Below are positions 1 to 11,257 of a stretch of 64,000 bases of DNA, piece by piece (the first letter of the stretch is position 1; each line of letters opens with the position of its first letter). Below the pieces are notes generated by a model that worked only from the letters and a program-made list of their open reading frames with translations, did no database searches and was not told the DNA's origin. The DNA is taken from assembly GCA_963281255.1 (NCBI GenBank), contig OY725489.1, forward strand, positions 2,480,001 to 2,544,000. Reading direction: 5' to 3'. The DNA comes from Aphrocallistes beatrix (lineage: Eukaryota > Porifera > Hexactinellida > Sceptrulophora > Aphrocallistidae). Position numbers and translations under genes: made by a program.

Positions 1-2942
1 ATCCCAAGACCCAAAGCTGACTACCAGAATAACAAGCAATTGAAGGTTAGTAATAGTTTGTTATTGTCTTATTCAAATCTTCCCTCAGTGTAGTATTTAC
101 CCACCTCTCCTCTTAGGTATGCATCATTCATTTCAAAGAGCATGACATTGACAGTACTTTTGAATATTTTGATGGACAACGCACAGTGACAGTTCTGAAG
201 GACAGAGTGGCTTTGAAGGAAAACGCAGTGCCTTGCATATTCTCCAATTGCCCTCCTTATCTCACTGATCACAATATCAAGACGAAGAGGCTATCGAAAG
301 AAGACAAAGAGCAGCTGAGGATGGAGGAGGCTTTTTCAAAGAGTTTGGCAGACAACGAAGAAACGGTTGTTAAGTTCCTAGTTACATCATATTATGAGCT
401 TATTACTAAATTACATTTGATCGACCTCCGTAATGGTTGGATTCTCTATTTATCCGATAACAATCCATTGGCATTTTATAAAATTATTGTAGTTGATTGT
501 GAGCCTACCTTTGAAAGATCAGTCGTAATTGATGAGGATTTATTTGTGAAGGCTTTTTATAAACAAAGTTCCCTATCTATTTCAATACTTGCTATCAGTG
601 ACACTCGTCAAATTGACAATCTTCTTGACGAAGTTGATAGGTATTCACAAGTCAATGAAACTCCCACTCAATATTCTATTAATATCCATATTCAAAATGC
701 TATCAGGGAGTTGGAAAATGCAATCACACTTACTGAAGGAGATTCATTTGAGCAGCCTGATTTAAATGATCTAAGTAATTGTCATGATACATTAAGGAGT
801 ATACTACTGTTTTTTATTTGCCAACTCAATAATTTAATCGCTTCTAAAAATAATCGAAGGTATAACGTTCTAACACAAGTACTTTCTCTTAAAATTCACG
901 GTATATCACCTGCTTATTACCGTCTTATTCAAACATCAAATTGCTTAATACTACCGCACGAGCGAAATTTGCTTTCTATCAAAAATACTCTGGGCATAGA
1001 GGGTGAATATTTTAAGATCCTTAAGGAAATAACTTCTAATTTTACTGACAGAGATCGTCATGTAATACTGCAAATGGATGAAGTTCATATTCGCAGTGAT
1101 TCGTGTTACAAAGGTGGTAGAGTTTTAGGTTCTATTGAAAACCCACGAGACCCTGCAACTACTGTGTTTGCAATGATGATGATTTCAAGTTTAATGAAAA
1201 AATTTTCCACAATTGTAAGGCTAATTCCCCTCGGGTCCTCTTCTGCAACGGAGCTTTACCCAATAATTCAAAACACTATTATTGATATCGAAAGCTGTAA
1301 TTTATTTGTTGAAGCAATTTGTACTGACAATTATCCCTTGAACGTTAGTTTATTTAAATTATTTTCTCACGACGGCAAAACATTACAGCCAAAAGTTGAA
1401 CACCCTTGTAATCCAGCTCGAAATCTTATATTATTTTTTGATATCGTCCATATTATTAAATCAATCCGTAACAACTGGCTTAATCTGAAAGATTATGAAA
1501 AGACATTTATATTTCCTCGATTTAGCGACTGTACTCAAACACTAGCTAATGCTACGAATCCAGTTTGCAATCAGTTAATAATTTCTATACCTATTACTGG
1601 CATTACACTGAACCCTATGGGTATGACTAGTTCCATATGTCCTCCAATTTGTTCGGCTGTATTTGAGGATATTAGAAATATGTATAAGGCAGACAAATTC
1701 TCGATCCTTAAGATAGCTCCAAAATTAACTTCCAAAGCTTGTTGGCCATCAAAGTTGGAACGTCAAAACGTAAGCTTGGCTCTTAAAGTTTTTCATGAAA
1801 CGACAGCTGCAGGGCTATTAAATTACTCCAATGAGCGTAACCTTACTCACCAGACAGTCGAATTCCTAAATTTGATAAATAAAGTTTGGAATATTTTCAA
1901 TGTCAATTGGGTTGGGAAAAATATTCGATTTAATAACCAAGATATGGCTCCACTGGTTTTAGATGATGACAGAATAACCTTTTTGGAAAACATTGTATAC
2001 TGGTTAGATTGTTGGAGGCAAATACCTGTTTCGAGAGGGAAACTGACACCACAAACCTTTACTAGTTTTAGGCATACCTGTATTGCTCTCCCCATTTTAC
2101 TTCTGAGACTAACCAAAGAATGTGGTTTTGAATATTTATTAACATCCAGAATTCAAAATGACTCTTTGGAACACCACTTTGGCCTCTATCGGCAAATGTC
2201 TGGTTCACATTACCACATATCTTTTTGTCAAATTCTAGAAAGTGAACGTCGGCTTCAGTTATCAAATATTCTCAAGTTTTTTTCCATCAAACAACAATCC
2301 CCAACGATAGATAAACCCTTATCTCTTAAAGAATACTTAAAAGGGTTCATATGGGATAGTAGTGAAGAAGAAGAAAAACATGCTCATTTTGATTTTGAAT
2401 ACTATCTAAATGAAATTAAGGGAATCCCAAATTGTGTTTTTAATAGTTCACAGATAGACTGTCTAAATTATGTCGCAGGGTATGCCATATTTTCTTACCT
2501 AAAACAATCAAGAGAATGTCTAGACTGTAAAAAGTTTTTAACTTCTCCAAATGATATTCAGGTATACAATGACACAGGTTTTTCATTGATTGACATGCTA
2601 GATAGAGGTTCACTTAATTATCCATCCGAAATTGTCTATCAATCTGTTAGCATTATGTATGAATTATTTCTCAAAATTAAAAGTCACCCAGGGTTAAGTA
2701 AAAGTTTCTTTGAAGGGTCTTGTCGTCGAAAATTGGTTCATTTAACAATTTTAGTAATCGAAAAGAAGCACAGTGAAGTTTGGAGAGATTGGTGTACCTG
2801 TGCCGTTCCAAAATGGGAAATTCTTAAGAAACTGTGTAACACTGTAGCTAATTGCATATTATCAAAAGCGGTTAAAAACTATAATGCCATGGTAGTAGGT
2901 CGTGATAATTCTAAGTTACAAAAGTACAGTAATAATACTTAA
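1..2942 (+). CDS. THAP-domain P-element-type transposase, 5' end outside window
   Basis: Two exons are visible: 1-45 (15 codons) and 117-2942, with an intron 46-116 (donor GTTAGT, acceptor CTCTTAG). The join brings together the second half of a THAP zinc finger: the Cys-x2-His-Phe pair at about 120-134 and the AVPCIF end motif (family AVPTIF) near 216-233. The body matches P-element/THAP9 transposases: MDEVHI (D, codon 298 counted from base 186), CTDNYPLN (D381), the FFDIVHIIK...RNNW block, and SLEHHFG (E662), so the DDE triad is present. A late C-x2-C (CLDCKK) follows a YVAGYA motif. The family cuts and pastes DNA in the nucleus and binds its ends through THAP. The frame is open for 2.8 kb, unlike almost everything else here. 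It is either a young element or a domesticated copy. The first THAP cysteines lie upstream of the window. Confidence 0.9.
46..116 (+). other. Intron within the THAP domain
   Basis: A 71-bp intron with donor AAG|GTTAGT and a pyrimidine-rich acceptor ending CTCTTAG. Splicing joins LeuLys to ValCysIleIleHisPhe in phase 0, which rebuilds the zinc-binding half of the THAP domain. The frame upstream of 117 is closed by the TAG of the acceptor, so the GTG at 186 is not the true start. Confidence 0.85.
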
Positions 2943-3470
2943 TATCCTTCTATTCCTTAGATCCGTTACACAGAATACGAGACAAGAAAATCACAGTCAC
3001 CTTTGTAACCATCCTTATGAAACTACATCGTTAAACAGTCAACAATATACATACTACTCACCGATACAAATTCTGATACAGTCATCTATATGATATGACA
3101 TACAACCAGATGGTCGCAGCCGCTTATTGCTCTCTTCTCTCCTCAAATAGTGCTTATCTACCTACTAGTCTCTTTAATTTACTTTTTTAGTACTTGTAAC
3201 ACTCATCTAGTTGATATTCAGTATGTATTTACTCTTTATATTACCTACTACATTTTACGTTGTCTTTTGAATTCAATATTTATTAATAAGTTATAGTTAT
3301 CCTTCGAGTTGTAGTTTTAAACTATATAGTGTGGGCAAGGAGTAATCTATGTTAATACGAGGATTCTGATATGTTACTGAGTATATCTATGAAAAAATAC
3401 ATAACTATACTAGTTTGTCCATGGTCCAATAATTTTAGAACGCACCATTGCCTTAGTGTATAGAATGTTA
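2943..3470. other. AT-rich intergenic stretch, nothing recognised
   Basis: This lies between the P-type gene and the repeats upstream of the tetraspanin. I see no coding continuation of either gene and no clear terminal inverted repeat of the P-type element. Confidence 0.5.
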
Positions 3471-3692
3471 TGGAAAGGCCAACCTTAAAAGTTATAAATA
3501 TTAGACATTTCGCTTCGAAAATGTGTTGTATTTTGAGTGACACCAGGTGGTACAAGTTGGCTCAAAGTGGAGAAATATTGGCATTGAAATTCTAGAAATC
3601 GAGTTCAATTTTTCGAACCCCTTTTGGGATCTAAAAATGATAAAGGACTTTTGGCAAATTTTGATAAAAAACAATATGCCCATTGGAAAGGC
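3471..3692. repeat. Dispersed repeat with GGAAAGGC ends next to the tetraspanin start
   Basis: GGAAAGGCCAACCTT occurs at 3472-3486. The stretch 3537-3692 is a diverged copy, in reverse orientation, of about 5080-5230 (shared ACACCAGGTGGTACAAG, GACTTTTGGCAAAT and ATGCCCAT...GGAAAGGC). It therefore belongs to the same family as the fold-back element at 5062-6905. It stops about 70 bp before the tetraspanin ATG. Confidence 0.75.
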
Positions 3693-3695
3693 GGG

Positions 3696-3707
3696 TATAT
3701 ATTTAAT
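3696..3707 (+). promoter_or_regulatory. Possible TATA box of the tetraspanin gene
   Basis: TATATATTTAAT lies 54-65 bp before the ATG at 3761, immediately after the end of the 3537-3692 repeat copy. The spacing would give a 5' leader of about 30-40 nt if there is no upstream exon. This is inference from position and base pattern; in AT-rich DNA such matches are common. Confidence 0.35.
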
Positions 3708-3760
3708 AGTATTGTATGTGATATTTTTATACTTATGTTCGTACCTGGTAATTAGATTTA

Positions 3761-4247
3761 ATGGATATTTTTAGCACTCCATCTGGTCCTTATGATAATA
3801 CTGGTGTGTCACAACCAAATGAAAAAACAGCTTCTCAATCAATTGAACAAACAAGAAATGACAAATTTGAATTAGAAGATTATAATGCAACCAAGAGTGA
3901 AAAACATTTCTGTACTTTAAAGAACAAGTTTATGGCTCTTCGAATCGTCACATTTTTCTTTAATTTATCATTTTTAATTCTCAGTTTTGTTCTATTAGGG
4001 ATTGGTATCTACCTCCTAATATCCGAGAACGACATTTCTTTTTCCTTTACTAATTTTCTTTCTGGAAGCATATTAGTCATTATTGTTGGCATTATAATAC
4101 TTGTTATTAGTTCCTTAGGTGTGATATCATCCATTTTCCCGATTCAATTTTTTTTGATGATCTACATTATATTCATGCTAATAGTTTTGATTATTGAGAT
4201 ATCCATTGGTGTTTGGGGGTTTGTTGTTCAGGATGATGTTAAACTCG
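3761..4247 (+). CDS. Tetraspanin, exon 1 (N-terminus and membrane segments 1-3)
   Basis: This is the first coding exon of a 298-residue tetraspanin completed at 30952-31361. Residues 1-58 form a long hydrophilic, probably cytosolic tail (tetraspanin tails are usually about 10-20 residues). Hydrophobic segments run at about 61-87, 98-123 and 128-156. The exon ends in phase 1 before a strong donor GTGAGT at 4248. Reading past the donor adds only seven codons to a stop. Tetraspanins organise membrane microdomains with integrins, Ig proteins and other tetraspanins. The ATG is the first in an open frame, and the upstream sequence is repeat-derived. Assignment to the family rests mainly on exon 2. 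Confidence 0.85.
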
Positions 4248-4389
4248 GTGAGTATTTCTTTCTTTGATTTAAGTTACGGTTTCTTCACATGTAGTCTTTT
4301 GACAAAAAATAACCACATTTACTAATCGAGATATTTAATGTTGGAAATTTTTTGAAACTCAATAACAAACCTTCATAGCGCTGTGAAGA

Positions 4390-4835
4390 TATATTCGGGG
4401 TGCTGGAAGGGGGGGGGCAATCCTCCCTGACCCAGAGTTGTCCCCCCCTCCTGCCCACTCGTGGAGAATGCGGGTTGTTTTGGATCTTAGGTAAAGACCA
4501 GATGTGAATATCTCTTTTAGATTCTCCTGGGCCAAGTTAAGATTTAAAATCTAAGTTAGAAAGTTAGGAATGACTGCACATAATCACTATATATATTTAC
4601 CTCTAAATAAAAGGTAAATTAAGTGAAAATAATTGCTCATTAGTGACAAAAAAACAGCTGTCGATCCGTATGTGAGCATGTATGATATGTACATTTTCAT
4701 AGGGTGCAAGTCCCACCCAGACGCCCTTAAGGCGGCGCTCGCTTTCTATCTACCTAAAAATATATTTTTATAACCTACCCCCACCTAGGTCTGCCTCCCC
4801 CCTCCTGAGAAAGTATAGTCACGCCCCTGGGGATT
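4390..4835. repeat. Low-complexity patch and possible hAT-like MITE
   Basis: A G-run and C-run cluster at 4407-4450 is followed at 4800-4832 by a segment whose reverse complement starts CAGGGGCGTGAC, which resembles hAT-type ends. No matching left end is convincing. Confidence 0.3.
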
Positions 4836-4920
4836 TGCAGGAGATATCTATGACTGAACACACTCCAAATAATGATTTTTACTAGAATATAGTTGAACAA
4901 TGAACATAGATATGATTTAA

Positions 4921-5036
4921 CCCTACTTGGACTTGGGGTCAAAGGTATAAATAGAAAATTCCCACTTTCATTTTCACTTTCAGTTCACTTTCAATTAACT
5001 TTCACTTCCACTTCAACATTCCAAGTCCAATTAGGG
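4921..5036. mobile_element. piggyBac-like MITE, copy A
   Basis: A 116-bp element begins CCCTACTTGG and ends CCAATTAGGG, with TTAA on both sides (4917-4920 and 5037-5040). The core is rich in TTTCA/TTTCAC steps. Four further copies lie at 5605, 11128, 16038 and 42039. TTAA duplication and CCC ends are typical of piggyBac. Confidence 0.8.
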
Positions 5037-5604
5037 TTAAATAGTGAATCCAAAAGTGTGGTTAAGGTTGGCCTTTCCTATGGGCATTTTGTTTTTTATC
5101 AAAAATTTGCCAAAAGTCCTTTTTAACCATTTTAGGATAACTAAAGGGGTTCTAAACAATAATTTTGATTTTTAGAATTTCAATGCTAATATTTCGCCAC
5201 TTAGAGCCACTTGTACCACCTGGTGTCGCCTAAAAGGGGACACATTTTCTCTCATATCCATAACTTCTTTGAACCATGTCAGATCATCATTTTAATGATA
5301 AATTCGTGCTCAGCACTAAATTTCCAGCAATTTGATATATATGTTGCAGTGCAAACGCGAGATTGGTGTACACACGTGTACACTGGTGTAAACCCGGGTT
5401 TCCATTAAGTTTGATAATCTCGCGTTTACACCAGTGTAAACGCGAGTACCTATATAATTAAATATTGTGGTTGATTTATTACTCTAAAATATGATATGAT
5501 GAGACGTATACTAATTACATCTGCACCATTCCAAGCAATTTAACAGCTGTCAGATTTACTGTAAACAGGAAGAAATATCTCTCGAGATGACAAAGACATT
5601 TAAA

Positions 5605-5711
5605 CCCTCGCCTGGCCACGTCTCAAAAGTATAAATAGAGAAAACCCCACTTTCATTTTCACTTTCAATGTACTTTCATTTTCACTTTCAACATTCCTAG
5701 CCAACCGAGGG
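5605..5711. mobile_element. piggyBac-like MITE, copy B
   Basis: CCCTCGCCTGG to CAACCGAGGG, flanked by TTAA(A) at 5600 and TTAA at 5712-5715. The core matches the other copies (tataaatag, then TTTCATTTTCACTTTCA steps). It is nested in the loop of the 5062-6905 fold-back element. Confidence 0.75.
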
Positions 5712-5987
5712 TTAATTACTACAGGCCCTCGAAATCCAAACAAATTAAAAGAGAAAATTTTAATACGTATTAAATTTGTTAATTAATATAGTACGTATAC
5801 TGTTTTAACAATAAACAATTCATCATATCGTATTCTAGAGTAATAAATCAACCACAATATTTAATTATATAGGTACTCGCGTTTACACTGGTGTAAACGC
5901 GAGATTATCAAACTTAATGGAAACCCGGGTTTACACCAGTGTACACGCGTGTACACCAATCTCGCGTTTGCACTGCAACATATATAT

Positions 5988-6110
5988 TGGACACATTTGG
6001 AGAAATTCTTTGGCTGCGGGTTCCTAGCAACGGCCAGGAATGTGAAAAAATTTCTGGCCGTTGCTATGCACGGACATCCAAAAACTTCTCCAAATATGGT
6101 CAATATATAT
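5988..6110. mobile_element. Palindromic insert in the right arm of the fold-back element
   Basis: About 120 bp present only in the right arm. It folds on itself: TTGGAGAA...CTAGCAACGGCCAG pairs with CTGGCCGTTGCTA...TTCTCCAA. The flanks are AT repeats. It looks like a small MITE inserted after the arms were formed. Confidence 0.55.
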
Positions 6111-6905
6111 ATCTAATTGCTGGAAATTTAGTGCTGAGCACGAATTTAGTATTAAAATGATGATCTGACATGGTTGGAAGAAGTTATTGATCTCGAATTC
6201 CGGTGAACACGATCGAATGTGGTTATTTTTGTTGTGGCCAGTCAGCAATGACCATTTTTCCCCACTTTTGATGGAGAAAATTTTGATATACCATATTTTG
6301 AAGTTAAGTAGTGCTATAAGTTGTCGAATAAGGATATTTGCATGTTATTTAATATTCCAAAGCAGTTAAAACTAATGGAAATTGAGGGACATATATAAAT
6401 ATTTTCTGAACCCTTTTTTCTGAGACTTTTTTTTCAGCAATTATAAAGGTGATAACTTTTTGTAAATTCAACATAGGGACAAAAACTTAACGGTTTCTGA
6501 TAGATCTCGAAGAGTAGAACATAATGAACAGACATAATTTTGATAATTCAAATAAAAAGAGAATTAAGAAAAAAATAGTGTCAAAATTACTAAAAATAAA
6601 CTTCCTTGGGTGTTTTGATGTGAATTTTTAACAATTTTCAAAATTTCAAAAATCTGTCTGTTCATTAGTTAGATTATCGATTTATGAATGGATTTGAATA
6701 GTTTCTAATGGATTGTAAGCATATTGTTTCCGATTTCCTACTTGTAAAATGACCAAATCTTTATAAAATTTTTTTCTCTCTTTAATTATTTCAATTATTA
6801 ATGCAGTTTTGCAGATAACTCTGCGATTCAAATCTGCACTGAAAAAATTAAATGAATCGGTTAAAAAAGTCAAAAGTTAGCTATTATAGGAAAGGCCAAC
6901 CTTAA

Positions 6906-7495
6906 TTTTGGTCAATTTTGATCAAATGTGGTGATTTGTGGTCATGAGCCCAATAAAGATAAGAAACTCTGGTTTGAGATAAATTTGATTTATACTTTGT
7001 ATGAACTTCTTTAGTTTATTACCATTGCATTTTAACCATTGTCCCATATAACAATACGCTCATTTTTATATTCATGCTTGATTTCAATGTTCCCTTTATA
7101 CAGGCTCTGATCTATACGCGTTATACATATAGACTTACTCAGATGAATTCATTTGCAACATGAAGTTGTGTGTTCCTGGAGCTCCGTAATACCTCTTCCG
7201 AGTAAGTTTTTTACTCTTTTTAACGATTCCTTATAGTCATAGAATTCGGTTATAGAAATTAAATTGATATTATAAAAGTTGAGTTATAAAAGAACTCTAA
7301 TCAGTGTCTATTAATCATTCTTATTCCATCATACTACAATCAGTATTAATATTTATATTTACACTATCATTGTCACACAATTGATACCAATTAACATAAT
7401 CGAGTTCCATTTGAAAATAACTTATATTCAAACCCATATTGTGTCGCTTGCGTGGCCATAAAATCATGGCAACAAACCACTGAATAGTGCTATGA
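6906..7495. other. AT-rich stretch, nothing recognised
   Basis: I see no gene, terminal repeat or tandem array in this stretch. Confidence 0.4.
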
Positions 7496-7499
7496 GCAG

Positions 7500-7800
7500 A
7501 GTGGCATTACTAGACGATACAAATACTCAGATTCTAATTGATCTCAGGAAGGTTTATCGGGATGCTATTCTCTCTGATTCTACTATCAGCAGGTGGAGTC
7601 TGCTCTTAAGGGATGGACCGTGATCTGTTGACGATGACCCACTCACAGGACGACCAATTACTGCAGTCACTCGGAAAATATTGAAAAAATAAGGGAGCAA
7701 GAAGATGAAAACCCTCATATTATGTTAGTTCGCTAGTTAATCAGGAAAAGTTCAGACGCAGCATACACGCCTGGATTCGGGAAGGATATAAATATGTGTG
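7500..7800 (+). pseudogene. Mariner-type transposase N-terminal fragment
   Basis: Translation shows a mariner/SETMAR-like helix-turn-helix stretch: TISRWSLLLRDGP, a stop, then SVDDDPLTGRPITAVT (7624-7673), which matches the family pattern of a divergent acidic run followed by GRP. Frameshifts and stops follow. No catalytic domain remains nearby. Confidence 0.65.
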
Positions 7801-7918
7801 TTTACTTTTTACCTCATGGACATACTCAATTGAAGAGTATGAAAATACGTTTCGAAAATGGTTAGAGAGTTTTGAGATGGTAATTGATTTTGAATATTTG
7901 AATGGTTAAAACAATATA

Positions 7919-8136
7919 CACTCGAACCTCTCTTATCAGGGCAGTGCCGGACCGGAGAGTTCCCGGATAACAGAATTTGTCCGGATAAGAGAGGTGCCCA
8001 TAACTCAGAAATCAGCTTGAATAGCAGTTTATAGTGTTAAAACTGTCAATTTGTATAATGGGTGAGTTTAAACAATATCTAGTGCCCGGAACTTAGAAGT
8101 TATCAAAATTTGAGTTCCGGATAAGAGACGTGATTG
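7919..8136. mobile_element. pogo-type MITE with GATAAGAGA ends
   Basis: CACTCGAACCTCTCTTATC at the left and GGATAAGAGACGTGATTG at the right, flanked by TA on both sides. The ends match the 80-bp element at 33611-33690. A diverged partial match (GCCCGGTTGAGAGAGGTGCC) follows at 8352-8371. Confidence 0.6.
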
Positions 8137-8389
8137 TAAAATAGATATTCTATAAAGGAAAAGAAACTATTCCATTGCGATTGATTAATACATTTTAAGC
8201 AGTATTTACCCCTGAATATATTAGATGTCGCAATTATCTTCCAAATTCATTATCAAAGTTCATTAAATAATATTACATGATAATGATTGCTGGAATTGTG
8301 GTTAATAATTGACTTGAAAATAGGACAATGCATAATGACTAAATGTCGAAAGGGCTGCCCGGTTGAGAGAGGTGCCCGGACATCGGATT

Positions 8390-10480
8390 TTGACTTTGAA
8401 ATTTAGAATGAATTTTTTTGATTTTTGAACGAATATTGAATATTAGACTTTTATATTAGTATCAGTACTAATCAATTAGGTTAAATTGATTTCACAACTG
8501 AGATTGTGTATTCATTGATAGTATTGACTTATTAAAAAATTTAATATTGTCCCTCTTATTGTAATTGATAACACAGACATTATACATGCAGCCTAAGCTA
8601 TCGCAAAGATCAACGAAATAATTACATGCATCTTAACTAATCGATTCTTTAACCAAATGATATCTTTATTACATTAATGTGTCAAATTTCGAAAGAGGTC
8701 AACAAGTTTGAAAGGTCGCGCATTCATCTAGTTTGTTTTGATTGGAGTTTGTAATAGAAAGTGGTCTTGACGTTTGGAAAAACTCAAAACCGTGCATAGA
8801 CTGGGCTTGATTGGTTAAAAACAACAAAATTTGATACTTTGGATGTATTTATGTCCGTAAAACATATCTAACAGTTAAAATGAATTGTTCGATAGATATA
8901 TAATAGAAGAGGAAAAATTCACATAACCGGCCTTATGAGTCCGACTGTTTCTTAACTTTTGAAACTCGAGAGAAGAAGTCACAATAAAACTAATAAACAT
9001 GGTATTAACTATAAATATCTCCCATAGTATCAAATTTTGTTGTACTTCAATCAATTAACCCAGCCTCTGCATGGTTTCGAGTTATTTCAAATGTTGGGAT
9101 CACTTTCTAGTGATACAAATCCCAATAGAAACAAATAAAATGAAGCAACCTTTCAACCTGGTGGAATCTTTCCAAATTATACACATTAACTTAATACATC
9201 ATTTCGCACAAAATATGAAAAAGTATAGTTAACCTGCATCTCAAACATTTTCTTGATTTTTTTGCCACCCTAAAGCAACCATTTCCGCTGGGGGTCTTCG
9301 CATTCGCTGTTTCTAAAAATATCTTGTAGCTAGTTTGGCCTTTTGTGACATAGTCTCTCGACTATTCGCGGTTTTAATCATATTTGTGGACTTTATTCAA
9401 TATTAAGCAAGAATTTCATTTGAAAATTAATTTACCCTGCTAAAACTTGATTTTCGAATAATAGACATTGAAGTTTAAAAATTGTCACTAGGTTCTATTA
9501 ATTTTTTTTTTAAACTTCATTTCTAAATTTTATAGACTCTAATCTTAATTAAGAATGATCCATTTTATATTTTCCCAAATCTAATTTACAATCTAGGAAC
9601 TTATTCTCATTTTTCGTTAACCTTTGTTCTATCTGTTCCGGAATTGCCATTCACGATAATTCTCAGGAACGTAGCCTCACTAATACGGAGGGATTCTTGT
9701 ATTCCCTTGATTATTATTCAGACCATAAGATACAATGTAAAAATAATCAAAAGATGAACTTAACATTAATGTACTTAATTTTAAGGGCATAAAGTGTTGT
9801 CTTCCATGTCAACCTGTCCTAGGTCTCAGATTTAATTAAAAACGGGCATTGTAGGGCTCCCTTATTCTGGAGGTCAGTATAATTGATTGTAGTGTTCTGT
9901 TTTATAATCTTTCTAAATAGCCCACGATGGTACGTGCATTTTATTATACTAGGATTTACAAATTGAATATTGTTGATACATATAGTACTTTCCCTATCCC
10001 CGAATTTTGTTCTCAAAATGACAAAAAAAACATTTCATCGTGGCCGGGTAGCCCCAATATTTTTTCATCTCTGCTCCTTTACCATTACAAAAACCGGCAA
10101 AATACTGATTGTAATATACTTAAATACTGCAGGGCCTGGAATAATTTTCTCCTTCGAGTAATCGCCCTTCAAAAAGGGTGCTAAAATTGGTTATCTCTTA
10201 GAATAAACTTGCAACAAATTATTTCCTCCTAGTAACATCTATTCAATCAACCAATTTTCAATCAATCTTAGAATTAAAGTGATATCTTCTCTCTAGTATT
10301 TTGGTTAGGGACTTGGACAGCAATCCAAGTTCTCCATCAAATTATATATCCTATAATACAATTACATTATCTCTGAAATACAGTAGGACGAGAGGAAACA
10401 ACCGACGGTGAACGACTAGCAGTATGTCTAAGGATGTGCCGTCAAGGTTATCTGCCTAGCAAATCGAAACCTTTAGAAAG
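8390..10480. other. About 2.1 kb without a recognisable feature
   Basis: AT-rich DNA in the tetraspanin intron. The open frames are short and unconvincing and I see no clear inverted or tandem repeats. Confidence 0.4.
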
Positions 10481-10502
10481 ACATAACAGTTGCTAGTATT
10501 AA

Positions 10503-10880
10503 CCAAGAGGAAGTTGTTTCGTCTGCGAATCGAGCCAGCATTTCATAGCTCATTGAATGGATCGCTACAATGCAAGTGTAGGGGAAAGGGGCACGAGATC
10601 GAGATCGAATTACTTGAACAAAAAAGTGGCGCAGGGGGTGTTTCAAGCAGAATCTCGACAAGAGAGCGTGAAGGATAATGTGTTCATTGTACCTGGTCAA
10701 CTGGAAAGAACAACCAATAAACGTGATGATCGACACCGGAGCAGACCCTTCCGTTGTGGATAAGGATACCATGCAAGCAATGCGAATACCATATGAGGCA
10801 AGGGAAGATTGAGTAATCGGCCTGGACCGAGTATTAACATTTGCTACTTGATGCGACTTGTCCCAAGTCACAGCCATTAT
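10503..10880 (+). pseudogene. Gypsy retrotransposon fragment: zinc knuckle and protease
   Basis: The translation contains a broken CCHC knuckle (CFVCESSQHFIAH, then a stop where C follows), a second knuckle-like CKCRGKGHE in another frame, and the retropepsin motif MIDTGADPSVVD with following residues (10717-10790). The same order (knuckles, then DTGADPSV) is seen on the minus strand at 27372-27869, so this is a relative of that element. At least two frame breaks are present and no LTR is visible. Retropepsin processes the Gag-Pol polyprotein in intact elements. Confidence 0.7.
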
Positions 10881-10904
10881 ATATGATGGCGTTTAGTGAC
10901 ACAA

Positions 10905-11123
10905 AGTAGCATAGGTTGATAATTTTCAACATAAGAATAGGTAATTGAGTTGAAATTCTCGATTATGAGTACAGTAATTAGAATGTCTAGATTACGAATT
11001 TGAACTAAAAAATAGAGTATTTTCTACTGTTTAAGGACATGTTCCTTTTTTAAAAGATCTAATTTAATACTATTTGTGTGGAAGTTTTCGTGGTGGTCGA
11101 ATACTTTTGTCCGGGTACTGTAT
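10905..11123. mobile_element. Tc1-like fold-back MITE, right part only
   Basis: It ends GAATACTTTTGTCCGGGTACTG before TA, like the right ends of the copies at 11258, 16798 and 18330. The left half is missing. Confidence 0.6.
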
Positions 11124-11127
11124 ATAT

Positions 11128-11244
11128 CCCGAGCACGTCCAGGAATGTTGAATTGAAAGTGAAAGTTAATTGAAAGTAAACTGAAAATGAAAATGAAAGC
11201 TGGGTCATTTCTATTTATACCTTTGACCCCAAGTAATCCTCGGG
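11128..11244. mobile_element. piggyBac-like MITE, copy C
   Basis: CCCGAGCACGTCC to TCCTCGGG, 117 bp, nearly identical to copies D and E. The flanks here are ATAT rather than TTAA. It lies between two Tc1-like fold-back MITEs. Confidence 0.8.
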
Positions 11245-11257
11245 ATATATGTATATA

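Larger units (their letters stand above)
5062..6905. mobile_element. Fold-back element with long inverted repeats and nested palindromes
   Basis: The outer ends, TTAAGGTTGGCCTTTCCTAT (5062-5081) and its exact reverse complement (6886-6905), bracket 1.84 kb. Inside, 5263-5501 is inverted at 5821-6185. Each arm holds a 28-bp palindrome made of CTCGCGTTTACAC, two bases, and its complement (5419-5446; 5876-5903), plus GTGTACAC runs. The loop carries piggyBac-like copy B. The right arm is interrupted by a palindromic insert at about 5988-6110. There is no coding capacity; small open frames here are by-products of the palindromes. Confidence 0.75.

Noticed and set aside
186..188. GTG at 186 as start of the P-type transposase
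   Set aside because: The frame continues upstream to a splice acceptor at 116 and includes the Cys-x2-His part of the THAP domain.
5861..6248. Several overlapping open frames around the 6-kb region
   Set aside because: They arise from palindromic CpG-rich sequence. Both strands give near-identical peptides, as expected for an inverted repeat.
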